Positions 23,645 through 32,470 are shown, numbered from the stretch's first letter. The stretch is DNA of 44,470 nucleotides from Nostoc linckia z4 (GCF_002608075.1 NZ_LAHA01000017.1:68454-112923); one strand, 5' to 3'. The notes: generated from the letters alone by a model not told the origin. Program-made: numbers and translations.

Positions 23645-24895
23645 CTAACCAGTGGTTGTCAAAACTCGCTCAATTTTCTCTAATGCCCAATCTATTTCAT
23701 CTTGAGAAATAACTAAGGGTGGAGCAAAACGAATGACATTATCTCTAGTTTCTTTAGCTAATAATCCCTCTTTAGCTAAGGCTTTACAAAAACGCCTTGC
23801 ACCACCAGCTTCGGGGTACAATTCCATGCCAATTAATAAACCTTTGCCGCGTACTTCCTTGATATATGCACTCTCAATTGATTGTAATTTCTCTATAAAA
23901 TATTCCCCTAGTTTTAAGGCTTTTTCTGATAATTCTTCTTCTATAAGAACATCAAGTGCGGCAATTGAGATAGCAGCAGCTAAAGGATTTCCACCAAAGG
24001 TACTACCATGATCTCCTGGCTGAAATATACCCATCACTTCTTCTGTCGAAATAAACGCAGAAATGGGATAAAATCCACCAGATAAAGCTTTACCTACAGT
24101 TATGCCATCAGGCTGGACATCCTCATATTGATGGGCAAACATTTTACCTGTTCTTCCCAACCCAGTTTGAATTTCATCAAAAACCAATAAAATATTATGA
24201 TGGCGACAGATTTGTTCAGCTTGCTTTAAAAAACCATGAGAAGGAACGATAATACCTCCCTCCCCCTGAATTGGTTCTACCAAAAATGCAGCAGTGTTAG
24301 GAGTAATCGCTTGTTCTAATGCTTGAGCATCACCAAAAGGAATAACTTTAAACCCAGTAGTTAAAGGCCCAAATCCATCTTGATATTGTTCTTCTGTAGA
24401 GAAACTGATTAAACTAATAGTGCGTCCAGAAAAATTATTACTACAAACAATAATTTCTGCTTGATTTTCTGGTACACCTTTTACTTTATAAGCCCATTTA
24501 CGAATGGCTTTGATAGCCGTTTCCACAGCTTCGGCTCCCGAATTCATGGGTAGCACTTTAGGTAAGCCAGAAATCTCAGAAAGCTTTTGATAAAATCTTC
24601 CCAATTGATCATTGCGAAAAGCTCTGGACGTTAGTGTAACTTTCTCGGCTTGTTTGATCATCGCTTGGAGAATTTTAGGATGACAATGACCTTGATTTAA
24701 TGCTGAATAAGCTGAAAGAAAATCAAGGTATTTTTTACCTTCTATATCCCATACCCACACTCCTTCTCCTTTAGTAATGACTACATCTAAAGGATGGTAA
24801 TTATCAGCACCATATTGCTGTTCTAGTTCAATATAATCCTGGGTATTCATAATGTTAAAGTTGGAAATTCCCAGAGTTACGTTCGCTGCTTGCAT
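23645..24895 (-). CDS. rocD: Ornithine--oxo-acid aminotransferase
   Basis: This 416-aa class III aminotransferase has the PLP lysine in GITVGKALSGG (Lys about 269), the cofactor-binding FDEIQTGLGRTG and the ornithine-type N-terminus YHPLDVVITKGEGVWVWDIEGKKYLDFLSAYSALNQGHCHP. It moves the delta-amino group of ornithine to 2-oxoglutarate, giving glutamate semialdehyde, which enters proline or glutamate metabolism. The start ATG at 24895 has AGGAG 5 bases upstream; a second ATG 15 codons later lacks one. It is on the same strand as speY, 423 bp upstream of it. Arginine and ornithine use is central to nitrogen storage in heterocystous strains. Confidence 0.9.
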   Translation of the reverse strand: MQAANVTLGISNFNIMNTQDYIELEQQYGADNYHPLDVVITKGEGVWVWDIEGKKYLDFLSAYSALNQGHCHPKILQAMIKQAEKVTLTSRAFRNDQLGRFYQKLSEISGLPKVLPMNSGAEAVETAIKAIRKWAYKVKGVPENQAEIIVCSNNFSGRTISLISFSTEEQYQDGFGPLTTGFKVIPFGDAQALEQAITPNTAAFLVEPIQGEGGIIVPSHGFLKQAEQICRHHNILLVFDEIQTGLGRTGKMFAHQYEDVQPDGITVGKALSGGFYPISAFISTEEVMGIFQPGDHGSTFGGNPLAAAISIAALDVLIEEELSEKALKLGEYFIEKLQSIESAYIKEVRGKGLLIGMELYPEAGGARRFCKALAKEGLLAKETRDNVIRFAPPLVISQDEIDWALEKIERVLTTTG

Positions 24896-26070
24896 ATTTG
24901 CTCCTGATAGTTTTGATGTATGGAAATAAAACTAGAAAACATCTCAAAGATTACCAGTCAAATGAAACACTCAACAGGTATGAGCCAAAGAAGAAAAATC
25001 TAGTTGTCTTCTTCGTTTTATAGTTCCCAATTCCAAGGATTTTTGACAAAATAATTCGTAATTCGTAATTAATTCGTTGAGTAATAGACCAAATAATTTG
25101 AGTTATGAATAAACCATAACTTACGCACGGGTTATGAAAACATTGTAGACGTGGAGCGGCTTGCAGCACGCTACCACGGAGGCGCAGAGGTCACGGAGCA
25201 ATGAAAATTTGAGAGATATTTTGCGTAAGTGCTATAAACAAAAACGCAATAGCAACTTTATTCAATCCTCCGGATTTATCCATGAGATAATAATTACGAA
25301 TTACTGTGACCGGTCATTTGCTCATTTTCCAGACACGCAACTTGTGTAGGACATTTTTTGCCTATTTTTAGTGAAGAAAACCAGTTGCCCACTCTGTCTG
25401 AATGTAAAATTTTACTGACATAAAAATCGATAGCTCTAAAGTATAGTATGACTTTTCCGGTATTAATCTTATTTTTATAAGATATCTTTAATCAAAAAAA
25501 CCTATTTTTTGCCTACGGACAGTATTTGATTGCGTGAAAAAATTCACTACACTTCTAACTGTCTTTTTGACTATGATTTATTGTCTATTGCTTGCCTATG
25601 CAAGTAATTTGAGTAATTCAATTAGATTACTATAGATTGTTGCTGCATCTACATTATCATTAAATTTCCAACCTATCAATGCTAGGGAGGGGGATAATAA
25701 AATTGTACTTTATTTTAATGTCCATACTATGGCAGAAAATCCGATTACCTTAATGGAGAAAGTGTTGGTTTGATAAGCCGCTAAATTACTAAATTAGCAT
25801 CAGCAGTTCGCCCAACTGAAGTAAAATCAATTAGTGGCGGCGATCGCGTAGCTAAAAGTGCTAGTCTTCTAGAAAAAGGAAAACACTGTGGTCTTGGGGT
25901 CTACCAAGTGGAGCAAAGTGGTGTGAGACGAAAAAAGAAGAATACAAATGAATATAACGCTTTACTAACATAGCTTTGGCGTCAAAATAACTTGCATATG
26001 AAAAATAAAACCACCACAGTCATACCTCCATGCTTTAAAATTGCTCAGATTCAATTTTGAACTTTTGAAA
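24896..26070. other. Long intergenic, 1.2 kb
   Basis: No gene is supported. It contains the palindrome-ended unit at 25119-25230, an AT-rich tract, and one GCGATCGC near 25841. The few short open frames (for example around 25161) cover repeats. The last 100 bp lead to the permease gene and should hold its promoter. Confidence 0.5.
25119..25230. repeat. Palindrome-ended unit, family 2 relative
   Basis: ACTTACGCA at 25119 and TGCGTAAGT at 25222 are perfect 9-bp inverted ends, matching the outer ends of the family-2 element at 20252. The interior differs and includes an ACGGAGGCGCAGAGG stretch common in cyanobacterial intergenic DNA. It is probably a non-autonomous element or its remnant. Confidence 0.45.
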
Positions 26071-26898
26071 ATGCTGTTTATCCGTCGTCTCCAGTCACAA
26101 AAAACGCCAAAAAAATTAATTTATGCTGATGTATTTGCACCGATCGCAGTTGGTATTGTAGTACTATTACTGTGGGATATCTTGGTGCGGGTAATGCATT
26201 TACCTCCTTATATCCTCCCTGGCCCAATATTAGTATTTCAAACATTAATTACTGACTGGAATGAACTTTTTCCATCATTATTAATTACACTGCAAATTAC
26301 AATCTTTGCCTTTGTGGCTGCGGCAATTTCTGGTTTATTGATAGCGATTTTGTTCGCTCAAAGTAAATGGATTGAGCGCAGTTTATTTCCCTATGCGGTA
26401 ATTTTACAAACAACTCCCATAGTGGCGATCGCACCTTTAATAATTCTTTGGTTAAAAAATAATACTTTTGCTGCCTTAGTAGTCTGTGCTTGGATAGTCG
26501 CTTTTTTTCCCATTGTTTCCAACACTACATTAGGACTCAACAGCGTTGACCGAAACTTGCTCAACTTATTTCAACTTTACAAAGCTTCTCGCTGGCAAAC
26601 ACTACTGTATCTCCGTTTACCTAGTGCCATGCCTTACTTTTTAGGCGGGTTAAAAATCAGCGGTGGTTTAGCGTTAATTGGTGCTGTGGTGGCTGAGTTT
26701 GTCGCCGGGACTGGTGGTGCAAAATCGGGTATTGCTTACCGAATTTTGATATCTAGCTACAACTTACAAATTCCTCGGATGTTTGCAGCGTTATTTCTAA
26801 CAACTGGGTTGGGTGTCTTGATTTTTGTTGTTTTGAATCTTTTATCTGATTTTATATTAAGTAAGTGGCATGAAAGTGCTGTGAAAGAAGAAAACTAG
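26071..26898 (+). CDS. ABC importer permease, SsuC/TauC-like
   Basis: This protein has about six hydrophobic helices and the EAA-like loop typical of BPD transport permeases (LYKASRWQTLLYLRLPSAMPYFLGGLK). It opens with LIYADVFAPIAVGIVVLLLWDILV and contains LPPYILPGPILVFQTL, a hallmark of the nitrate/sulfonate/taurine/pyrimidine class. I chose the ATG at 26071; a TTG ten codons upstream (26041) is also possible. It is the natural partner of the lipoprotein and ATPase at 18107-20073, from which polyamine and exported-protein genes separate it. An FAD-linked oxidase follows downstream after an antitoxin relic. Substrate unknown. Confidence 0.85.
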   Translation: MLFIRRLQSQKTPKKLIYADVFAPIAVGIVVLLLWDILVRVMHLPPYILPGPILVFQTLITDWNELFPSLLITLQITIFAFVAAAISGLLIAILFAQSKWIERSLFPYAVILQTTPIVAIAPLIILWLKNNTFAALVVCAWIVAFFPIVSNTTLGLNSVDRNLLNLFQLYKASRWQTLLYLRLPSAMPYFLGGLKISGGLALIGAVVAEFVAGTGGAKSGIAYRILISSYNLQIPRMFAALFLTTGLGVLIFVVLNLLSDFILSKWHESAVKEEN

Positions 26899-26941
26899 AT
26901 CGGAATTTGATTATGCTCCATATATAAAAGAGTTTCAAGAC

Positions 26942-27130
26942 TTAGAGTATATTGTCAGTCTGACTATTAATGTCTTCCAACCGTTGTATTAATTCCCGAT
27001 CGCAAGAAGTTTCTAGATTATCATCTATACCCTCATCCAGAGAATGAATTAAAAAGTACGCAATTTCAGCACGTTCTTTTGCAGAAAATTGAGAAAGTTA
27101 TAGTTTGAGTTTTTCGGCAGTTTCACTCAT
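26942..27130 (-). pseudogene. Broken addiction-module antitoxin gene
   Basis: On the minus strand the frame from the ATG at 27130 reads MSETAEKLKL, a TAA at 27098-27100, then LSQFSAKERAEIAYFLIHSL and DEGIDDNLETSCDRELIQRL before a final stop. This is the putative addiction-module antitoxin family that is common in Nostoc and usually paired with a RelE/ParE-like toxin. The TAA is one base from CAA (Gln). The C-terminus looks shorter than usual. No toxin gene is visible beside it. It is a decayed solitary antitoxin; readthrough or a sequencing error at one base is the alternative. Confidence 0.7.
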
Positions 27131-27286
27131 ATTTTGCACTCTACCCAATAATTCTAATTATAGGCTTGAGAGAATATTGTTTTGGATTTCCCAACTCTTG
27201 ACAAGGGTAAGCATAGAGATTATGGCGTAGCGTAATTAATAATAAGCTATAACCACAGTCAACTTAGAAGTCCTGATTTATAAATT

Positions 27287-28621
27287 ATGACAACCAACTT
27301 AGATACCCTGATTAATTCTCTAGAAGGCATAGAAATAATCACAGAAGCAGCCCAAGTCGCAAAATTATCTCATGATTATCACACCTTTAGCCCAGTGCTG
27401 GTGCCGAAATTAGAGGGAAAAGTGGGGGATATTGCGGTGCGTCCCACCAGTGAAGCAGAAGTTTTAAAAGTCGCGGCGGCCTGTGCAAAATACCGCGTAC
27501 CCGTAACTGTCCGGGGTGCTGGAACCGGGAATTATGGGCAATGCGTACCGTTGCATGGTGGGGTAATTTTAGACATGACGCGGATGCAAAAGATTCTTTG
27601 GGTAAAGCCAGGGGTGGCGCGGGTAGAAGCCGGAATCAAATTGGCGGCTATAGATAAAAAAACCAGAGAATTCGGCTGGGAAATCCGTATGGCACCCTCG
27701 ACTTACCGCACAGCCACAATTGGCGGATTTATTGCTGGGGGGAGTGGGGGTATTGGCTCAATACAATACGGATCGTTACGCGATCGCGGCAATATCTTAG
27801 CACTGCGAGTGGTAACTTTAGAAGATGAACCGCGAGTTATAGAATTGCGGGGAGACAATGTACAAAAAGTTAACCATGCTTGGGGTATTAACGGCATCAT
27901 TACCGAAGTTGAAATTCCCTTAGGCCCTGCTTATCCCTGGGCAGAAGTCATCGTTACATTTGATGACTTTATGGCAGCAGCAAAATTTAGTCATACACTT
28001 GGTAATGCTGATGGTATGATTAGCAAATTAATTTCTGCCTTTGCATCACCAATTCCGCGATATTTTCACGCCTTGCAACAATATATTCCTGAAGGTACTC
28101 ATGCGGTATTTTTGATGCTTGCGGAACCGAGTTTAGAATTATTGCCCGGTTTGGTACAGCGGTATGGCGGCCAGATTACCTATGAAAAATTAGCCCCAGA
28201 AGCAGCCAAAGGCACGCCACTAGCAGAATTTACTTGGAACCACACCACCTTACACGCCCGGACTGTAGACACTGGAATTACCTACCTACAAAGTATGTTT
28301 CCGGCGGCTAAAAGTCTGCAACTTGTAGAGCATATGTATAATCATTTTGGCGATGAAGTAATGATGCATTTAGAATTTTTTCGCGTCAACGGTGCTGTAG
28401 TTCCTGGTGGCTTGCAACTTGTACGCTACACCACAGAAGAACGTCTGAATGAAATTATGCGCTATCACGAAGAACACGGTGTGACTATTGCCAATCCTCA
28501 CACCTATATTATTGAAGATGGTGGAAGAAAAGTTATTGACCCAGAGCAGTTAAAATTTAAAGAAATAGTAGACCCTTATGGGTTAATGAACCCTGGTAAA
28601 AGTAAAGTTCTGCAAGGATAA
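27287..28621 (+). CDS. FAD-binding oxidase, VAO/GlcD-type
   Basis: This 444-aa flavoenzyme has the VAO-family FAD domain: AVRPTSEAEVLKVAAACAKY, VTVRGAGTGNYGQCVPLHGGVILDMTRM and ATIGGFIAGGSGGIGSIQYG. The C-terminal substrate domain ends in VDPYGLMNPGKSKVL, the usual final FAD contact. Such enzymes oxidise hydroxy acids, aldehydes or amines; the cap domain gives no clear substrate. It lacks an FeS domain and a signal peptide, so it is cytoplasmic. It follows the ABC permease on the same strand, with a 388-bp gap occupied by an antitoxin relic on the other strand. It might process the imported compound, which is inference from position. Confidence 0.85.
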   Translation: MTTNLDTLINSLEGIEIITEAAQVAKLSHDYHTFSPVLVPKLEGKVGDIAVRPTSEAEVLKVAAACAKYRVPVTVRGAGTGNYGQCVPLHGGVILDMTRMQKILWVKPGVARVEAGIKLAAIDKKTREFGWEIRMAPSTYRTATIGGFIAGGSGGIGSIQYGSLRDRGNILALRVVTLEDEPRVIELRGDNVQKVNHAWGINGIITEVEIPLGPAYPWAEVIVTFDDFMAAAKFSHTLGNADGMISKLISAFASPIPRYFHALQQYIPEGTHAVFLMLAEPSLELLPGLVQRYGGQITYEKLAPEAAKGTPLAEFTWNHTTLHARTVDTGITYLQSMFPAAKSLQLVEHMYNHFGDEVMMHLEFFRVNGAVVPGGLQLVRYTTEERLNEIMRYHEEHGVTIANPHTYIIEDGGRKVIDPEQLKFKEIVDPYGLMNPGKSKVLQG

Positions 28622-28747
28622 GGATTAAGAATTCAGGAGTCAAAAGTCAGTAGTCAGAAGTAAAAAATTTTTCATACCTGGTTAGCAGACCTAGTTTGTG
28701 TACTCCACACTTTTGGAAATTTGCTATAAAAATTGGAGTATTCTTAA

Positions 28748-28957
28748 ATTCTGACTCCTGAATTCTAACTTCTGAATTCTGACTCCTGAATTCTGACTCC
28801 TGAATTCTAACTTCTGAATTCTGACTCCTGAATTCTGACTCCTGAATTCTGACTCCTGAATTCTAACTTCTGAATTCTGACTCCTGAATTCTGACTCCTG
28901 AATTCTGACTCCTGAATTCTGACTCCTGAATTCTGACTCCTGAATTCTGACTCCTGA
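28748..28957. repeat. 15-unit tandem array of a 14-bp repeat
   Basis: There are fifteen 14-bp units end to end: type A, ATTCTGACTCCTGA, and type B, ATTCTAACTTCTGA. The order is A B AA B AAA B AAAAAA, so the runs of A grow between the Bs. The unit is two heptamers, the kind of short tandem repeat known in heterocystous cyanobacteria. A reversed single unit (GAATTCAGGAGTC) lies at 28629. The array ends 50 bp before the rtcA start and may lie in its leader. Confidence 0.95.
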
Positions 28958-29007
28958 ATTTTAAATATTCCGTGGGCAGAACCCAGAATAACATTCCAAA
29001 ATCACCC

Positions 29008-30066
29008 ATGATTGAAATTGATGGTTCTTACGGAGAGGGAGGCGGACAAGTTCTTCGCACTTCCTTAAGTCTAGCCGCTATCACTGGCGAAGCAATAAGG
29101 ATTACAGGTATTCGCGCCGGACGCAAAAAGCCAGGGTTAGCACCACAGCATTTAACAGCTGTTCGTGCGGCCGCTAGAATTTGTAATGCCCAACTATCAG
29201 GTGATGCTTTGGGTTCAATGCAATTGGAATTTATTCCGGGTAGTGCTGTGCAAGCTGGAACCTATGCCTTTGATGTTAGTAAAGCACAACCTGGTGGTTC
29301 TGCGGGTGCGATCGCTTTAATTCTCCAGACAATTCTCCTACCTTTAGCACTAGCACCCGGCAATTCCCAAGTAACACTCAAAGGTGGAACTCATGTGAAC
29401 TTTAGCCCCACAGTTACATACATCGAGCAAGTTTATCTGCGGATATTGCAACGCATGGGAGTAGAAGCAAAAGTCAAATTAGGCGCTTGGGGTTGGTATC
29501 CCCAAGGAGGCGGAGAAATAGAATTGCAAGTTACTGGTGGTTGTCAACTTCACGGGATCGATTTATTGGAACGCGGGAGTTTACAGCAGGTGCGGGGAGT
29601 TGCTGTGGTCACAGAATTACCTTCCCACATACCCCAACGTATGGCCAATCGTGCCGAAAATTTGCTTAGAGAAGCGCATTTAAAAGTTGCCGTGCAAGCA
29701 TCACGAGAAAAAGGCGTTGCACCAGGCGCGGGTATTTTCCTCACTGCTGAGTATCAAAACAGCTTGGCTGGTTTTGGTGGCTTTGGGCGTTTGCGATTAT
29801 CAGCCGAAACAGTTGCGGAAATTGCTTGTCATCAACTACTTGAATTTCATCACACAGGCGCACCAGTAGACGAACACTTAGCAGACCAGTTATTATTACC
29901 AGCTGCTTTAGCCTCACAAGAAAGTCATTATCGAGTAGCTGAGGTCAGTAGTCATTTGACTACCAATGCTGGAGTAATTCAACAATTTGGATTAGCACAG
30001 ATAAAAGTAGATGAAATTGAGAGAAGAGTGTCGGTAAAGAGTTTAAATCACAGCGATCGCTGTTAA
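29008..30066 (+). CDS. rtcA: RNA 3'-terminal phosphate cyclase
   Basis: This 352-aa protein opens with the family hallmark MIEIDGSYGEGGGQVLRTSL and contains HLTAVRAAA, GGSAGAIALILQTILLPLA, GGGEIELQV and the C-terminal DEHLADQLLLPAALA. The His in DEHLADQ (about residue 290) corresponds to the one that carries AMP in RtcA. The enzyme turns 3'-phosphate RNA ends into 2',3'-cyclic ends using ATP, in RNA repair. I used the ATG at 29008, since the frame from the upstream GTG adds 12 unconserved residues. No RtcB gene is nearby. The 3' end overlaps a relic on the other strand by 24 bp. Confidence 0.9.
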   Translation: MIEIDGSYGEGGGQVLRTSLSLAAITGEAIRITGIRAGRKKPGLAPQHLTAVRAAARICNAQLSGDALGSMQLEFIPGSAVQAGTYAFDVSKAQPGGSAGAIALILQTILLPLALAPGNSQVTLKGGTHVNFSPTVTYIEQVYLRILQRMGVEAKVKLGAWGWYPQGGGEIELQVTGGCQLHGIDLLERGSLQQVRGVAVVTELPSHIPQRMANRAENLLREAHLKVAVQASREKGVAPGAGIFLTAEYQNSLAGFGGFGRLRLSAETVAEIACHQLLEFHHTGAPVDEHLADQLLLPAALASQESHYRVAEVSSHLTTNAGVIQQFGLAQIKVDEIERRVSVKSLNHSDRC

Positions 30067-30366
30067 TGCTGCACCTGCGACAATCACAACAACAGCACCA
30101 AGCATCGATAAATTTTGCAGAAATTTGGCACTATTGGGTAAGCGATCTATCCATTGATGGGCATAAACTACAATTAATCCGATGGCTATCAACACTGATG
30201 CTAATCCCAAGCTAAATGCACTAATTAACATCACTCCATAAGCAGCTTGATGTAAAGCGATCGCACTTAAGAACAAAACTAGCGCCCATGAACAAGGTAC
30301 AATTCCCTCCGCAATACCCAACGCAATTAGCGATCGGTTCGTGACGGATTTGCTTGGTGGGTGATG
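30043..30366 (-). pseudogene. C-terminal relic of NicO/RcnA-type Ni/Co exporter
   Basis: The minus-strand frame reads VTNRSLIALGIAEGIVPCSW and ALVLFLSAIALHQAAYGVML, then AFSLGLASVLIAIGLIVVYA and a final hydrophobic helix. This is the C-terminal half of the NicO/RcnA family, whose IxxGxVPCPxAL helix is a hallmark (Ser-Trp replaces Pro-Ser here). The N-terminal half and the His-rich loop are missing: the frame runs back into the end of the convergent-strand neighbour at 30368 and has no credible start. It also overlaps the rtcA 3' end by 24 bp. It looks like a truncation left by a deletion that brought the symporter gene next to it. Confidence 0.75.
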
Positions 30367-30367
30367 T

Positions 30368-31819
30368 TTATTTTCCTCTGTTCTCTTGCCTTTGTTTGAG
30401 TTTCAAGATGATTTCTGAGTGCATTTCGCGGGTGATTGGATAAAAATAGGTTAAAACTAAACCTAAAATTAAAGCGATCGCTGGTACTGGCCCAATAAAA
30501 CTACGAATTACATTTAACACAGTATCCGGTTGAATTGGCATCACGATATCTGGTGTGGGTTTAATATAACCAGCTGCACCTAATCTTTGTAAAACCAGAT
30601 AAACTGCAAATCCTAAACAAATTTTCTGAAGAAACACCATAAAGCTGTAAAAAATACCCTCTCGTCGCTGTCCAGTTTTGAGTTCATCCAACTCAATTAC
30701 ATCGGGTAACATTGACCAGGGAACAAGATAAGCAGTAGAGACACCAAAACCTGCCATTAGTGCCAAAATATACATTAGGATGATTTGATCGGGTTGCAAG
30801 AAAAAAAGTCCAACTTGGGCAATAAGCCAGACACTCATCCCCATGTAGTACACAGCTTGTTTGCCAAAACGCTTACTAAGAGAAGTCCAAACAAACAGCA
30901 TAGACATAGCGGTTCCTTGCACCGTCAGCAAGACCAAGCTAACGTGCCATTGCGGTAGCCGCATCCAACTAGTGACAAAGTAAGGAATAATACCAGCTGA
31001 CAATTGAAAACTCAACCAAGAACAAAGGTAGATACCTACTACAAACAAGAAAGGGCGATTAGTAAAAACTATTTTGAGTTGTTGTCCTAAAGGAATAGAA
31101 ACTTGTTGCTCAGTTTGTGGGTGTAACTTTGCTACTGCTTGAGCGCGTTTTTTTGTTCCCCAGACACACCAATACAAAGGTAAGACAGAGATAACAGCAC
31201 AGATGGCTCCTCCTACTACATATTGTAGTTGTCTATTATTGGGAATAAATATGGAGATAACTAAAAAAAGAAGTATGGCGAAAATGCTACCGCCAATAGA
31301 AAAGAAAAAGCGGAAGCTAGTTAAACTAGTACGTTCATCGTAGTCTTGAGTTAGTTCTGCGGTGAGGGCTGTATATGGTAAATTGACAATTGTATAGAAA
31401 GCATTAAATAAAATAGAAACAGCAGTGTAATACCAAAATAACCCCCACTCATTGACACTTTCTTGATTGCTGAATTGCGGAACAATCCACTGCAAAAAGA
31501 AGAAAATTCCAAAGGGAATTGCTCCCCAAATCATCCAAGGATAGCGCCTTCCTTGACTACTTTGAGTGCGATCGCTCAATACACCAACCATCGGATCGTT
31601 GACTGCATCCCAAACTTTACCGATTAATTGGGTTCGTCCGGCTAAGTTGGGATCTAAACCAGCAACATCAGTGAGGAACGGTGACAGATAGGTGATACCA
31701 ATCATAGCTGCGATCGCTGTTCCCAAATCTCCCGCACCGAAAGCAATTTTAGTACTCAGATTTAGTTTTTCATTTTGAGGTGTTTGTTGAGCATCACCAT
31801 CAGCAGCAGAATCATTCAT
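30368..31819 (-). CDS. GPH-type sugar/cation symporter (MFS)
   Basis: This 483-aa protein has about twelve hydrophobic helices. It carries the glycoside-pentoside-hexuronide (MelB-like) motif near the N-terminus (GDLGTAIAAM, then WDAVNDPMVGVLSDRTQSSQGRRYPWM) and DELKTGQRREGIFYSF in the second half. Members import sugars with Na+ or H+; several cyanobacterial ones have no assigned substrate. The C-terminal tail is basic. The gene runs into the NicO relic at its 3' end and is divergent from the phosphoribosyltransferase gene. Sugar identity cannot be inferred. Confidence 0.85.
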   Translation of the reverse strand: MNDSAADGDAQQTPQNEKLNLSTKIAFGAGDLGTAIAAMIGITYLSPFLTDVAGLDPNLAGRTQLIGKVWDAVNDPMVGVLSDRTQSSQGRRYPWMIWGAIPFGIFFFLQWIVPQFSNQESVNEWGLFWYYTAVSILFNAFYTIVNLPYTALTAELTQDYDERTSLTSFRFFFSIGGSIFAILLFLVISIFIPNNRQLQYVVGGAICAVISVLPLYWCVWGTKKRAQAVAKLHPQTEQQVSIPLGQQLKIVFTNRPFLFVVGIYLCSWLSFQLSAGIIPYFVTSWMRLPQWHVSLVLLTVQGTAMSMLFVWTSLSKRFGKQAVYYMGMSVWLIAQVGLFFLQPDQIILMYILALMAGFGVSTAYLVPWSMLPDVIELDELKTGQRREGIFYSFMVFLQKICLGFAVYLVLQRLGAAGYIKPTPDIVMPIQPDTVLNVIRSFIGPVPAIALILGLVLTYFYPITREMHSEIILKLKQRQENRGK

Positions 31820-31877
31820 AAAAATTTACACTCATATTAAAATAATAAATTTATTTTCAATTACTTCCCTAAAATGT

Positions 31878-32390
31878 ATGACAGACCTTTACATTTCTTG
31901 GTCAGATTATCATCAAAAAATCGAACAACTGGCCATTCAGATTTATGAATCGGGTTGGCAATTTAACCAAATTATTTGTCTTGCTAGAGGAGGGCTACGA
32001 GTTGGAGATATTCTCTCCCGGATATACGATAAACCCCTAGCAATTTTAGCAACCTCATCTTACAGTGGCCCTGGCAAACAAGAAAGAAGTAATTTAATTT
32101 TGTCCCGCCACTTGACAATGACCAATGAAAAATTAGGTTCCCACATTCTTTTAGTTGATGACTTAGTAGACTCTGGAATTACACTCCAGCACACTATTCC
32201 TTGGCTGAAACAAAATACAGATTTCGCCATTGAGGAAATTCGCACAGCCGTACTCTGGTACAAAGCCTGTTCAGTTATAGCACCCGATTACTACGTTGAT
32301 TACCTACCCGATAACCCCTGGATTCACCAACCCTTTGAACACTACGAGAATATGGATGTTGCAGAACTCGCGGCTAAGGTGATGGGGTGA
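31878..32390 (+). CDS. Phosphoribosyltransferase-family protein, 170 aa
   Basis: Residues 33-43 (ICLARGGLRVG) and the PRPP-binding loop LLVDDLVDSG (91-100) show the type I phosphoribosyltransferase fold. The YISWSDYHQKIEQLA start and GxxPxxILATSSYSG segment place it near hypoxanthine/xanthine-guanine phosphoribosyltransferases that are short and lack the usual hood motifs. It probably salvages a purine base to a nucleotide, but the base cannot be chosen by eye. It is a solitary gene; the ATG at 31878 has no clear ribosome-binding sequence, and another ATG lies 4 bases upstream in a different frame. Confidence 0.8.
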   Translation: MTDLYISWSDYHQKIEQLAIQIYESGWQFNQIICLARGGLRVGDILSRIYDKPLAILATSSYSGPGKQERSNLILSRHLTMTNEKLGSHILLVDDLVDSGITLQHTIPWLKQNTDFAIEEIRTAVLWYKACSVIAPDYYVDYLPDNPWIHQPFEHYENMDVAELAAKVMG

Positions 32391-32403
32391 TGGAGGCAGG
32401 GAA

Positions 32404-32470
32404 AAGGTTAAAGGGTAAAGGGTAAAGGTATAAATTAACCTTTCCCCCTTACCCCTTTTCCTTTTACCAT
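32404..32470. repeat. Purine-rich/pyrimidine-rich inverted repeat
   Basis: AAAGGTTAAAGGGTAAAGGGTAAAGG faces CCTTTCCCCCTTACCCCTTTTCC, giving a long imperfect hairpin between the phosphoribosyltransferase stop and the AEC transporter stop. The same sequence type occurs inside the family-1 elements. It may act as a terminator for both convergent genes. Confidence 0.45.

Noticed and set aside
25161..25349. 62-codon frame in the gap after ornithine aminotransferase
   Set aside because: It begins inside a repeat (ACGGAGGCGCAGAGG) and shows no protein-like pattern.
28748..28957. Possible CRISPR array
   Set aside because: The 14-bp units are directly adjacent with no spacers, and no cas genes are nearby. 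It is a simple tandem repeat.
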